DNA of 32,837 nt, taken from NCBI GenBank assembly GCA_031389045.1, contig JANMSE010000328.1, positions 1 to 32,837 of the forward strand. Direction: 5' to 3'. Positions within the stretch are counted from its first letter, which is position 1; every line of letters starts with the position of its first letter. The translations under genes were made by a program, and so were the position numbers. Below, piece after piece: positions 8,460 to 16,837 of the stretch. A model generated the notes under the pieces. That model searched no databases. It saw only the letters and a program-made list of their open reading frames with translations, and was not told the origin of the DNA. The DNA is from JABFSC01 sp031389045. Lineage in GTDB: Bacteria > Desulfobacterota > Binatia > Bin18.

Positions 8460-9308
8460 TCAAAGAGCCTGTTGATGGTTGGCGACGGGGGTAATTCCTG
8501 GCGCTGGTGGAATGGGGATGCCATCAAACCACCGAAGCTGATCTCTCAGCGTCACCACCTCGCCAATGATGGTCACGGCAGGCGAGGTGAATTTCCTCTC
8601 CGTCGCTTTCTGAACAATATCGCGCAGGGTCCCGACCACTGTCTCTTGCTCACGCCGTGTGCCCCAGCGGACCAGCGCTACCGGGGTTTCCGGCGCGCGC
8701 CCGTGTTGGAGTAACTGCGTAACGATATGGGGCAGCGTCTTCAATCCCATCAACACCACCAACGTATCCACTGCGGTCGCCAGCTTCGCCCAGTTGTGGG
8801 TGGTGGTGCCGCCACTTGTGGCCTCGCCACTCGTGGTCTCGCCACTCGTGGCCTCGCCACTCTCTTCATGTCCAGTAATGACGGCGAAGGACGACGCATA
8901 GCGCCGGTGGGTGAGTGGAATCCCGGCATACGCGGGCGCGGCCACCGCGGAACTCACCCCAGGCACGATCTCAAACGGCACTCCCGCCTCCGCTAGTGCT
9001 TCCGCCTCCTCACCCCCACGTCCAAACACAAAAGGGTCACCACCCTTCAAGCGTACCACGCACTCACCGCGTCGCGCGTAGGCGACCAGCAACTGATTGA
9101 TCTGCCCCTGCGGCACGCAGTGCAAGTGTTCCTCTTTGCCGACATACAATTGGTGCGCATCCGCCGGCGCTTCTTGTAACAATTGTGGATGGACGAGACG
9201 GTCGTAAAGCACGACGGTTGCCTGCCGTAGCACGTTCAGACCACGGACGGTGATCAGCTCAGGATCGCCTGGGCCCGCGCCAACGAGATAGACTTTACCG
9301 CGCATCAT
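8460..9308 (-). CDS. cobA: Uroporphyrinogen-III C-methyltransferase (SUMT)
   Basis: Transfers two methyl groups from S-adenosylmethionine to uroporphyrinogen III, giving precorrin-2, the precursor of siroheme and cobalamin. The full 282-residue SUMT signature is present: KVYLVGAGPGDPELIT at the N-terminus, VVRLKGGDPFVFGRGGEE, and PGVSSAVAAPAYAGIPLTHR. Two adjacent ATGs (9308, 9305) follow a GGAGG; the second has the better spacing. Residues about 148-166 are a Gly/Thr/Ser/Glu insert made by a 15-bp tandem repeat, in a loop after VITGHEE. It is the last gene of the nitrate operon, so its job here is probably siroheme supply for NirB. No separate siroheme synthase oxidase/chelatase gene is in the window. 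Confidence 0.95.
   Translation of the reverse strand: MMRGKVYLVGAGPGDPELITVRGLNVLRQATVVLYDRLVHPQLLQEAPADAHQLYVGKEEHLHCVPQGQINQLLVAYARRGECVVRLKGGDPFVFGRGGEEAEALAEAGVPFEIVPGVSSAVAAPAYAGIPLTHRRYASSFAVITGHEESGEATSGETTSGEATSGGTTTHNWAKLATAVDTLVVLMGLKTLPHIVTQLLQHGRAPETPVALVRWGTRREQETVVGTLRDIVQKATERKFTSPAVTIIGEVVTLRDQLRWFDGIPIPPAPGITPVANHQQAL
8811..8867. repeat. 15-bp tandem repeat inside cobA
   Basis: Three units of GCCACTCGTGG(C/T)CTC run from 8811, 8826 and 8841, followed by a partial fourth. The first differs by one T. The period is a multiple of three, so the frame is kept and the protein gains EATSG/ETTSG units. Such arrays change copy number by slippage. Confidence 0.8.
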
Positions 9309-9371
9309 GCCTCCGAGAATAGGAAAGGGGAAAGGGAAAAAAGGGGAAACGGGGAATGGGGGAGAGCCATA
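9309..9371. repeat. Purine-rich GGGGAAA-type intergenic tract
   Basis: A run of GGAAA/GGGGAAAC units fills the gap between cobA and the small four-cysteine gene. The same GGGGAAACGGGG wording recurs at 19233-19275. It looks like a degenerate member of a dispersed low-complexity family. Confidence 0.5.
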
Positions 9372-9617
9372 CTATGACTCCGCTGCTGTGTCCGACTGTT
9401 CTCGTGGTGCGATTTGCCACCGGTCAGCTTTTCCGCTGGCATAGCATTGAGGACACGGCTCATTTTGTTCGTGGAGGTGTCCACGCCCGTCACACATCTT
9501 GCAGAATCCGTTGAGCAGATACAGTCGATAATAAAAATCCGAGATGTCATGCACCCCGCGAAAAAAGGTCTGAATCTGTTCAACAATATGTTCCCGCTGA
9601 AACGCATTCTGTGACAT
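9372..9617 (-). CDS. Small four-cysteine (zinc-ribbon-like) protein in nitrate operon
   Basis: An ideal AAGGAG six bases before ATG 9617 supports this 81-residue gene. Residues 1-38 look helical and aromatic-rich (FFRGVHDISDFYYRLYLLNGF). Cys 39, 42, 55 and 58 form CxxC-x12-CxxC (CKMCDGRGH, CPQCYASGK), resembling half of a DnaJ-type CxxCxGxG zinc module. A zinc ribbon is most likely and an iron-sulfur site is possible. It lies between the nitrate reductase fusion and cobA on the same strand, so a role in assembly or regulation of nitrate assimilation is conceivable, but I do not recognise the family. Confidence 0.75.
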   Translation of the reverse strand: MSQNAFQREHIVEQIQTFFRGVHDISDFYYRLYLLNGFCKMCDGRGHLHEQNEPCPQCYASGKADRWQIAPREQSDTAAES

Positions 9618-9639
9618 TGGCTACTCCTTGGGGTTCTTC

Positions 9640-9680
9640 ACTTTTGACTTTTGACTTTTGACTTTTGACTTTTGACTTTT
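9640..9680. repeat. ACTTTTG heptamer tandem array
   Basis: Five perfect ACTTTTG units start at 9640 and a sixth incomplete unit follows. The same heptamer, rotated and on the other strand (AGTCAAA), forms the array at 16701-16735. It resembles the short tandemly repeated repetitive sequences known from cyanobacteria and other large bacterial genomes. It lies between two genes of the nitrate operon. Confidence 0.85.
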
Positions 9681-9703
9681 CCTAATTCTGAATTCTCAAT
9701 TTT

Positions 9704-12700
9704 TTAGTACACATCCCGCAGATACCGCTTCTCCGTTGCCAGTTGTTGCAGGTACAGCCAGGCATGGTCTTCCGACAAGCCGCCATGCCGCATCGTGACC
9801 TGGCGTAACGCGGTATCGACATCCTTCGCCATGTGGGTCGCGTCGCCACAGACGTAGACCGACGCCCCATCCTGAAGCCAGCGCCACACCTCAGCCCCGT
9901 GTTCAAGAATGCGATGCTGGACATAGACTTTCTCGTCTTGGTCCCGTGAAAACGCCACATCCAAGCGGGTCAACACCCCCGCGCGTTGGAAAGCGGTCAG
10001 CTCTTCCTGGTAGTAAAAATCCGAGTCCCGGTGGTGCTCGCCAAAAAACAACCAGTTCCGACCACCGGCCCCACGCCATTGCCGGTCGTGGAGAAACCCG
10101 CGAAACGGAGCCACCCCCGACCCCGGACCGATCATTATCATCGGGACGGTCGGATCAGCCGGGGGGTGAAAACTCGGAGACCGTTGCACGAACACCGGCA
10201 CCACGCCCTCACGCGCGCGGTCGGCGAGAAAGGTGGACGCTACGCCTTTTCGTACTCGACCTTCACACGAGTAGCGCACCACCCGGACGGTCAGGTGCAC
10301 CTCGGTCGGATGCGCCGTCGGGCTCGATGCGATGGAGTACAGCCGCGGCTGGAGTCGTTTCAGGTGGAGCAGTAACTCGTTCGCGCTCAGTGAGACCCGC
10401 GGGTAGGCGTGCAAGAGGTCGATCAACTGCCGCCCCCACAGGAAGCGCTGGAGTTCGGCCTCGTGTTCATCGACGAACAACCGCGCTAGCGCGGTCGCGC
10501 CACTGCGCTCGGCGATGACGTGGAGCATGTCGCGCGACAGCGTGGCGATCTCGTAGTGCGTGAGCAACGCCTCGCGTAACGCCATCTCTCCCACGCGTTC
10601 AACCGTGACCAGCGTATCGTCCGACAACGCGAGCCGATTCATCAGTTCCTCGACCAAGGCGGGACAGTTCGTGGGCCAGATGCCTAAAGTGTCACCTGCG
10701 GCGTACTGAAGTCCCGACCCCGCCACCGAGAGTTCGTAGTGGCGGGTCTCTTTGGTGGGGCTTTTGTCGTTGAGGTGCACGTTGGTCACCAGTTGAGCCG
10801 GAAACGGATTGGTCTTGCTATAGGTGCTCGCCGCTGAAGACGTAGGCCGGGGAGGGGGCGGCACCGACACGGGGATGCGTGACACTGCAACCGCCGGGTG
10901 CGCGAGTAACGTTGCCGTGACCCGCGCGATCCACTCCGTGGCGGTCGTCTGAAAATCCACGTCACAGGACGTGAATGGAAGAAGCGCGTGGGCTTGTAGC
11001 GCCGACAGCCGCGCATCGACATTTTCGCCATGCTGGCAAAAGCGTGCGAAATTGGCATCGCCCAGGGCGAGCACGGCATATTGCAGGTGGGGTAGGGGAG
11101 AGGCCTTGGCACCGTTGAGAAAACGCCAGAAGGCCATGCCGTTGTCCGGTGGGTCTCCATCGCCGTAGGTGCTGGTAACAACGAGGAGGAGACGTTCCCG
11201 TGTGAGTGTCGTCACCCGATAGTCGCTCATGCACGAGAGCGCGGTTGAGACCCCAGCCGTTGCCAAGGCTCGACACAGTTTCCCGGCAACCTCCTCCGCG
11301 TTGCCGGTTTGCGAGGCGTAGAGAATTGAGACGGTGGGTGTTGCTGAGGGGTGGTTCTCCTCCTCCGCGCGGAGAGAGACCGGCACGGTGTCGAGACGTG
11401 GGGCATCGCTGGTCATCTTCTGTACCCGCACCGCGCAGCACTTCAGTTCCGGCTGCAAGGAAATGGCATCCACCGCATCGCTGGTCACGGCATTGATGGT
11501 CTGTTGTTCACCAAATAGATCATTCCAATGAAACGGCGTGAAGCAGACTCCCGGCTGGGTCTGGTCGGTGATTTTCGCCGGATAGATCGCCTGTCCACGC
11601 CGGGAGTGGATCGCCACGGTGTCACCCTCGGCAATGTCATGGGCGCGGGCATCTTCTGGGTGGATTTCGATAAACGGTGCCGGATTCAAGCGGTTGAGCG
11701 TCGCGACTTTGCTGGTCTTCGTCAAGGTGTGCCACTGGTGCGGCAGCCGTCCGGTATTGAGCAGGAAGGGGTACTCGGCATCCGGTAGTTCCGCTGGTGG
11801 TAAATAGGGACGGGCGAAAAAGCGGGCTTTGCCGGAAGCGGTTGGAAACCGTAAAAGGTGGGCGTCCTCTTCTCCCTGATAGCGAATCGGATTCCGTGCC
11901 AGTCCTTGTGGTGGGCAGGGCCATTGCAGCGGCTCCTGCCGCAAACGGTCGTAACTGGCGCCACGCAAATCATAGCCAGTCAACGGATTCCCCGTCTGGC
12001 GAATCTCCTCGAAAATCTCGGTGGCATCGCGATAGGAAAACTCGGCTTTATACCCCAGCGCGCATGCCACCCGCGCGATCAATTGCCAATCCGCGAGCGC
12101 CTGCCCTGGTGGGTCCACCGCCTGTTCCATGAGCGTCAGGTTACGTTCGGAGTTGACCATCACCCCTTCCGCTTCCGCCCACAGCGCGGCGGGGAGCACG
12201 ATGTCGGCATACCGATTGGTGGCGGTTTCAAGAAAGGCATCCTGTGTGATGACCAACTCCGCCGCCCGTAGCCCGTCGATCACAAGCTGCCGGTTGGGCA
12301 TCGACGCGACCGGATTGGTGCAGATAATCCACACCGCCTTGAGGTCACCGGTGGTGAGCTTACGAAACAGCGAGACGGCATCGGGGCCGGGGGTGGGTTG
12401 GATGGTGCCGGGGGGGAGGTTCCACAGCTCTTCGGTGAACTGGCGGTCCGCTTCGTTTAGCACCGTGCGTTGTCCGGGGAGGCCGTGACTGAGGTAGCCA
12501 ACCTCACGTCCGCCCATCGCATTCGGCTGTCCGGTAAGCGAGAACGGCCCGCTGCCGGGGCGGCAGATTGTTCCCGTCGCGAGATGGAGATTGCAGATCG
12601 CGTTCGTATGCCAGGTGCCGTGGGTGCTTTGATTGAGTCCCATCGTCCACAGGGTCATCCACTCCGGCGCGTCACCAATCCATTGGGCCGCCTGGCGGAT

Positions 12701-13540
12701 GTCCGCCTGCGCGATACCGGTGATCAATGCGACATGTTCCGGTGTAAAGTCCGCAAGAAACGGTGCGACTTCCTCCCAGCCTTCCGTATGCGCGGCGATG
12801 AAGTCCGGGTCGATGCGATTGTTCTTCACCAACAGGTGCAACAGGCCATTGAGCAGGGCGAGGTCGGTGCCGGGGTGCACCTGTAAGAAGAGGTCAGCTT
12901 TCTCGGCGGTGGCGGTGCGGCGCGGATCGACGACAATCAGCTTGGCTCCGGTCTTCCGACACTGGTCGAGAACACGCAAGAAGAGCACGGGGTGACAGTC
13001 GGCCATGTTCGAGCCGATCACCAGAAAGCACTGGCTCTGCTCAATGTCCTGATACGAGCCGGGGGGGCCGTCCGCGCCGAGCGACTGTTTGTAGCCACTG
13101 GCGGCACTTGCCATACAGAGACGTGAGTTCGAGTCGATGTTGTTGGTGCCGATGAAGCCCTTGCATAATTTGTTGGCCAGATACTGCGCTTCCAGTGACA
13201 TCTGGCCGGACACGTAGAAGGCCACGGCGTCCGGTCCATGTTGGTCGATGATCGCGCGGAGTCTCTGGGCGCTGAGTCGGATGGCTTCGTTGGTACTTAC
13301 CGGGGTGAGGGGCTGGCCTCGTTCTTGGCGGAGGTACGCGGTCGCGAGTCGATCCGGGGCGGAGAGCACTTCCGCGCTGGTCATGCCTTTGGTGCAGAGC
13401 CGACCGGCATTGGCGGGATGGGTCTTGTCGCCACTGACTTTGACGACCCGGTTGTCCTTGACCTGGAGCAACAGACCACAGCCCACACCGCAGTAGGGGC
13501 AGACGGATTTGGTGGTGTGGGGGGTGGGTTCTGTCATCAT
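9704..13540 (-). CDS. nasA: Assimilatory nitrate reductase fused to a sulfite-reductase-type flavoprotein
   Basis: Reduces nitrate to nitrite, with an electron-input module on the same chain. From ATG 13540 it has 1278 residues. The N-terminus has a 4Fe-4S motif (Cys 14, 17, 21, 49; CPYCGVGCG, GRLCTKG), then the bis-MGD molybdenum domain with the metal-ligand Cys 142 in SRLCMASAASGYK. A flavodoxin-like FMN domain starts near 737 (ILYASQTGNAEEVA, STYGDGDPPDNG). A CysJ-like FAD/NAD(P)H domain runs from about 915 to the end (RLYSIASS, GPGSGVAPFRGFL, YVCGDATHMAKDV). Such bifunctional fusions are known in databases but are less common than separate subunits. An in-frame ATG at 13591 lies inside a repeat hairpin, so 13540 or 13537 is preferred. 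It is the third gene of the operon, after nirB and nirD. Confidence 0.95.
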   Translation of the reverse strand: MMTEPTPHTTKSVCPYCGVGCGLLLQVKDNRVVKVSGDKTHPANAGRLCTKGMTSAEVLSAPDRLATAYLRQERGQPLTPVSTNEAIRLSAQRLRAIIDQHGPDAVAFYVSGQMSLEAQYLANKLCKGFIGTNNIDSNSRLCMASAASGYKQSLGADGPPGSYQDIEQSQCFLVIGSNMADCHPVLFLRVLDQCRKTGAKLIVVDPRRTATAEKADLFLQVHPGTDLALLNGLLHLLVKNNRIDPDFIAAHTEGWEEVAPFLADFTPEHVALITGIAQADIRQAAQWIGDAPEWMTLWTMGLNQSTHGTWHTNAICNLHLATGTICRPGSGPFSLTGQPNAMGGREVGYLSHGLPGQRTVLNEADRQFTEELWNLPPGTIQPTPGPDAVSLFRKLTTGDLKAVWIICTNPVASMPNRQLVIDGLRAAELVITQDAFLETATNRYADIVLPAALWAEAEGVMVNSERNLTLMEQAVDPPGQALADWQLIARVACALGYKAEFSYRDATEIFEEIRQTGNPLTGYDLRGASYDRLRQEPLQWPCPPQGLARNPIRYQGEEDAHLLRFPTASGKARFFARPYLPPAELPDAEYPFLLNTGRLPHQWHTLTKTSKVATLNRLNPAPFIEIHPEDARAHDIAEGDTVAIHSRRGQAIYPAKITDQTQPGVCFTPFHWNDLFGEQQTINAVTSDAVDAISLQPELKCCAVRVQKMTSDAPRLDTVPVSLRAEEENHPSATPTVSILYASQTGNAEEVAGKLCRALATAGVSTALSCMSDYRVTTLTRERLLLVVTSTYGDGDPPDNGMAFWRFLNGAKASPLPHLQYAVLALGDANFARFCQHGENVDARLSALQAHALLPFTSCDVDFQTTATEWIARVTATLLAHPAVAVSRIPVSVPPPPRPTSSAASTYSKTNPFPAQLVTNVHLNDKSPTKETRHYELSVAGSGLQYAAGDTLGIWPTNCPALVEELMNRLALSDDTLVTVERVGEMALREALLTHYEIATLSRDMLHVIAERSGATALARLFVDEHEAELQRFLWGRQLIDLLHAYPRVSLSANELLLHLKRLQPRLYSIASSPTAHPTEVHLTVRVVRYSCEGRVRKGVASTFLADRAREGVVPVFVQRSPSFHPPADPTVPMIMIGPGSGVAPFRGFLHDRQWRGAGGRNWLFFGEHHRDSDFYYQEELTAFQRAGVLTRLDVAFSRDQDEKVYVQHRILEHGAEVWRWLQDGASVYVCGDATHMAKDVDTALRQVTMRHGGLSEDHAWLYLQQLATEKRYLRDVY

Positions 13541-13550
13541 TTCAGAAGTT

Positions 13551-13572
13551 CCCTCTCCCGGCTGGGAGAGGG
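13551..13572. repeat. CCCTCTCCC hairpin between nirD and the nitrate reductase gene
   Basis: CCCTCTCCC (13551-13559) and GGGAGAGGG (13564-13572) form a perfect nine-base stem around a four-base loop. It is embedded in a CCCTCACCCTACCCC-type intergenic repeat of a style common in large bacterial genomes. It lies just upstream of the nitrate reductase start and may affect transcript processing within the operon. Confidence 0.75.
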
Positions 13573-13607
13573 GTAGGGTGAGGGGGATCAAATGACCTTT
13601 CCTTCAT

Positions 13608-13976
13608 TTACGACAGTTCGACCACAATCCGCCCACCAACCTCACGTACCGGATACGTGCGCACGGTTACGTCTTCACCCTGGCAGCGTCCAGTTTCCAG
13701 GTCGATTTTCCAGGCGTGGAACGGGCAGATCACCTTGCCGCCACCAGCGATGCCATCGGCCAGCGGGCCGCCACGATGGGGACAGGCGTTATCCGTGGCG
13801 AAGAGGCGACTATCACGTTGCCGGAAGACCGCGATCGTTTTGTCCTTCACTACGAACGCGCGCCCTTCACCGGGGGGGATAAATCCGACTGGACCGAGAT
13901 CAATCCTATGTGGGATGGTGGTGACAGGGGGCCAAGTACTGTCCATGCGTGCGGTTTGTGCGGTGCTGCTTCTCAT
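13608..13976 (-). CDS. nirD: Nitrite reductase small subunit (Rieske-type NirD)
   Basis: This is the small subunit of NAD(P)H-dependent assimilatory nitrite reductase. The ATG (13974-13976) overlaps the nirB stop as ATGA, fixing a 122-residue protein; an upstream start would run into nirB. Both halves of a Rieske 2Fe-2S site are present (CPHRGGPLADG and CPFHAWKID), so unlike E. coli NirD it should bind a cluster. The N-terminal part (GPVGFIPPGEGRAFVVKDKTIAVFR) and the end (VRTYPVREVGGRIVVEL) are normal for NirD/Rieske ferredoxins. Translational coupling to nirB suggests equal amounts of the two subunits. Confidence 0.92.
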   Translation of the reverse strand: MRSSTAQTARMDSTWPPVTTIPHRIDLGPVGFIPPGEGRAFVVKDKTIAVFRQRDSRLFATDNACPHRGGPLADGIAGGGKVICPFHAWKIDLETGRCQGEDVTVRTYPVREVGGRIVVELS

Positions 13977-16477
13977 AATATGCGGGCCTCCTCTGTTGTT
14001 GCCCCCACCATCACCGGATTGGCGAACTGACTCGCATGGATCGGATGCTCCGCCTCCGCCCACGGGTCCTTGTACGCCGCCACCGCCGCTTCGATCTCCG
14101 CATCCAGCCGCGCGCAAATCCCCTCACTATCCTCCACCAACACGTCGCGCATCTTCTCAATACCTAAGCGTTCCAAGAACCCGTAGGTCCGCTCCAAATA
14201 CTTGGCATTCTCGCGGTAATACTGCATGAAGCGCCCCATATAGAGCAGCACCTCGTCATGTGTGGAGACAGTGCACAAGAGGTCCCCCTTGCGCACCGAA
14301 CTCCCCGCCGCCCCACCTACGTATATCTCCCACTGCCCCCCCTCGATCGCCACCGCCCCCAGGTCTTTGACATACGCCTCCGAACAATTGCGCGGACACC
14401 CCGTCGTCGCCAGCTTCATCTTGTGTGGCGACTCGACCCCTTGAAAGCGCCGCTCAATCTTCTGCGACAACCCGATGGAATCGCCCAGCCCGTAGCGGCA
14501 GAAGTCCGTGCCCACGCAGCTTTTGCACGTCCGAAACGCCTTGGTGTACGCATGGCCACTCGGCATACCGAGATCACGCCAGATACTCGGCAGGTCCTCT
14601 TTCTTGAACCCCAACAGGTCGATGCGCTGGCCGCCGGTGAACTTCACCATGCGGGCATGATATTTTTCCGCCACCTCGGCGATCCGTTTCAGTTCCGCCG
14701 CCGTGGTCACGCCGCCATAGATGCGGGGGATCACACTAAACGTGCCATCATTCTGAATGTTGGCGTGCACGCGGTCGTTGATAAAGCGCGCGTCCCGCTC
14801 GTCGTCGTACCCGCCCGGCCACAGCGATTTGAGCAGCGAAGCGAGGCCAGGCTTGCTGCCTGGGTCTTCCTTGCTACCCGCCAGCACCCGAAACACCGCG
14901 CTCACACTCTTAAGCCCGTGCTCCTTGATCGCGGCGATGAGTTGCGGTTTCGTCAGTGGCACACCGGGGACGTAATAGTGCTCGCTCGGATCCTCGACCA
15001 CCTCGCCCGCGTATACTTCCAACAGTTGCATAATCAGGCTTTTGCAACTGCCGCAGCCGGTGCCCGCCTTGGTGTGCACGCCGACCTGCGTCACCGACTT
15101 ACATTTACCAATCTGAATCGATTCCTTGATTTTGCCCTTGGCGATGCCGTTACAGTTACAGATTTGCGCTTGATCGGGCAGGTCGAACACCGAGAGTATC
15201 GGCATGCCGCTCGACGTGCCAAACAACAGGTCCGCGCGTCGTTGCGGCACGGCGGAATTGAGCATGAACATCTGCGTCAACACCCCGGCGGTGTCGGTTT
15301 CGCCCAGCAGGATCGCGCTGGTCAGGATGTCATCGTGGATCACCAACCGTTTGTAGACGCCCCGCGACGGTTCGCGGTACACCACCACGTCAGCGTCCGC
15401 CGGTAGTTGCTTGGGGTCGCCCATCGACACGAGGTCGATGCCCATCACCTTGAGTTTGGTCGCGAGCTTGGAGCCGTGGTAGGCCGCGCGGGGATTGGTG
15501 CCGGTCAGCACATCGGCGATCACCTTGGTCTGCTCCCAAATCGGATCGATCAACCCATAGATCACCCCGCGATGCTGGACGCACTCACCGACGGCGAAAA
15601 TGTTGGGGTCACTGGTGCGCAATTGGTCATCGCAGACAATGCCGCGTTCGACGGTCAGGCCCGAATCCTTGGCGATCACGACGATCGGGCGGATGCCGGT
15701 GCTGATGACCACCATGTCGGTGTCGAGGACCGAGCCATCCTTGCATTGCAGCCCGGTCACGTGGTCATCCCCAAGAATGTGGGTAGCGATGGTGCTCGGC
15801 AGGACGCGGATGCCCATGCCTTCAATCGCGGTCTGTAACATCGCGCCGGCTTCGGGATCAAGCTGCGCGGCCATCAGTTGCGGAAAGGCTTCGAGCACGG
15901 TCACGGTCACCCCATGCGTGAGCAGCCCGCGCGCGGCTTCGAGTCCAAGCAGGCCGCCACCAATCACCGTGGCAGTGCGGCAGCGTTTGGCATAGGAGGC
16001 AATCTGGTCACAGTCGTCGATTGTGCGAAAGAGAAACGTGCCCGCTTTATCGGTCCCTTCGAGAGGTGGGACAAAGGGCCGGGAGCCGGTGGCGATAATG
16101 ACGGCATCGTAGGGGGCTTCCACCCGCGCGGCGTTGACATCACACCCGTCGAGCCCATACGGAGACGCCGTGGTGCGCAATGGACTGCCGATCACCACGC
16201 GCCGGTCACGGTCGATCAGTGAAGCTTTGACTCCCGCATGCAACGTGATCTGGTTTTTCTCGTACCACGAGAGCGGATTGAGGAAGGTCTCTTCCATGCG
16301 TTGCGAGCCATTGAGGACATTGGAGAGCAGAATGCGATTGTAGTTGCCGTAGGGTTCGGCTCCGAACATGGTAATGGCGAACTGGTCTGGGTCGCGTTCG
16401 AGGATTTCTTCCACGACGCGAGCGCCTGCCATGCCGTTGCCGATCACCACTAAATGTTTTCGTCCGTCTTCAGTCAT
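13973..16477 (-). CDS. nirB: NAD(P)H-dependent nitrite reductase large subunit
   Basis: Catalyses six-electron reduction of nitrite to ammonium in the cytosol. The 834 residues are typical. An FAD site comes first (VVIGNGMAGARV), then an NAD(P)H site near 171 (VIGGGLLGLEAA). A BFD-like 2Fe-2S motif follows (Cys 440, 442, 475, 478; CNCNG, GTGCGSC), then two nitrite/sulfite reductase half domains. The siroheme/4Fe-4S cysteines are 654 and 660 (CVGTDFC) and 694 and 698 (CPRNC). It is the first gene of the operon nirB-nirD-nasA-small protein-cobA. A possible sigma-54 promoter lies about 50-65 bases upstream (16529-16544). GAGG lies 11 bases before the ATG. No nitrate transporter is visible nearby. 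Confidence 0.96.
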   Translation of the reverse strand: MTEDGRKHLVVIGNGMAGARVVEEILERDPDQFAITMFGAEPYGNYNRILLSNVLNGSQRMEETFLNPLSWYEKNQITLHAGVKASLIDRDRRVVIGSPLRTTASPYGLDGCDVNAARVEAPYDAVIIATGSRPFVPPLEGTDKAGTFLFRTIDDCDQIASYAKRCRTATVIGGGLLGLEAARGLLTHGVTVTVLEAFPQLMAAQLDPEAGAMLQTAIEGMGIRVLPSTIATHILGDDHVTGLQCKDGSVLDTDMVVISTGIRPIVVIAKDSGLTVERGIVCDDQLRTSDPNIFAVGECVQHRGVIYGLIDPIWEQTKVIADVLTGTNPRAAYHGSKLATKLKVMGIDLVSMGDPKQLPADADVVVYREPSRGVYKRLVIHDDILTSAILLGETDTAGVLTQMFMLNSAVPQRRADLLFGTSSGMPILSVFDLPDQAQICNCNGIAKGKIKESIQIGKCKSVTQVGVHTKAGTGCGSCKSLIMQLLEVYAGEVVEDPSEHYYVPGVPLTKPQLIAAIKEHGLKSVSAVFRVLAGSKEDPGSKPGLASLLKSLWPGGYDDERDARFINDRVHANIQNDGTFSVIPRIYGGVTTAAELKRIAEVAEKYHARMVKFTGGQRIDLLGFKKEDLPSIWRDLGMPSGHAYTKAFRTCKSCVGTDFCRYGLGDSIGLSQKIERRFQGVESPHKMKLATTGCPRNCSEAYVKDLGAVAIEGGQWEIYVGGAAGSSVRKGDLLCTVSTHDEVLLYMGRFMQYYRENAKYLERTYGFLERLGIEKMRDVLVEDSEGICARLDAEIEAAVAAYKDPWAEAEHPIHASQFANPVMVGATTEEARIL

Positions 16478-16528
16478 GGGTGTGAATGCCTCATTTTTGC
16501 TATGCGCCTTGCGCGGTGTTGGAAGGAG

Positions 16529-16544
16529 TGCAATTCCCAGACCG
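16529..16544 (-). promoter_or_regulatory. Possible sigma-54 promoter for nirB
   Basis: On the minus strand the sequence CGGTCTGGGAATTGCA has GG, ten bases, then GC. The downstream half TTGCA is perfect; the upstream half keeps only GG and one G of TGGCACG. Transcription would begin near 16518, leaving a leader of about 40 bases before ATG 16477. Sigma-54 control would fit nitrogen assimilation, but no NtrC-site search was possible. Confidence 0.35.
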
Positions 16545-16700
16545 TTTGTTTGCGCTTGTGGATTCGCGGCAGACCTGGTAGAAAACCGAGGTTTTTCGCG
16601 GAAAAAACGGCGTGGTTGCTTCAGTGCACGTGCGGAGTGCTTGGAAAAGAGGCAGGGCCGTCGTTCTGCTGGCTCTGGGGAAGCAGAGGACAGGGGGAGA

Positions 16701-16735
16701 AGTCAAAAGTCAAAGGGCAAAAGTCAAAAGTGAAA
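16701..16735. repeat. AGTCAAA heptamer array upstream of nirB
   Basis: Five heptamers in register: AGTCAAA, AGTCAAA, GGGCAAA, AGTCAAA, AGTGAAA. This is the same unit as at 9640-9680 in the opposite orientation. The two arrays flank the nirB-nirD-nasA block. Confidence 0.8.
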
Positions 16736-16740
16736 AATCA

Positions 16741-16817
16741 GGAGGGGGCGCTTCGCGCGCTCTCGGTGCCTGGGAGCGCGGGTGTCTCGCCTGCGGGAGA
16801 GGCGAGCGAGTGGGATG
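16741..16817. repeat. REP-like GC-rich element with inverted repeat
   Basis: It contains CTCGCCT (16786-16792) and AGGCGAG (16800-16806), a perfect seven-base stem with a GCGGGAG loop. It sits within a GGGAGCGCGGGTGTCTCGCCTGC context of the kind often dispersed between genes and mistranslated as GSAGVSPA. The gap 16478-16837 otherwise shows only the putative nirB promoter and the heptamer array. Confidence 0.55.
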
Positions 16818-16837
16818 CGCCCTCAGTGGGGATCCAA

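Noticed and set aside
9640..9680. CRISPR-like array
   Set aside because: Direct heptamers without spacers.
13541..13591. Earlier ATG for the nitrate reductase fusion
   Set aside because: The added 17 residues are encoded by a CCCTCACCCTACCCC repeat hairpin; the conserved protein starts after ATG 13540.
14258..15406. Long plus-strand frame opposite nirB
   Set aside because: Arginine/histidine-rich antisense shadow of a strongly conserved gene, with no recognisable domain.
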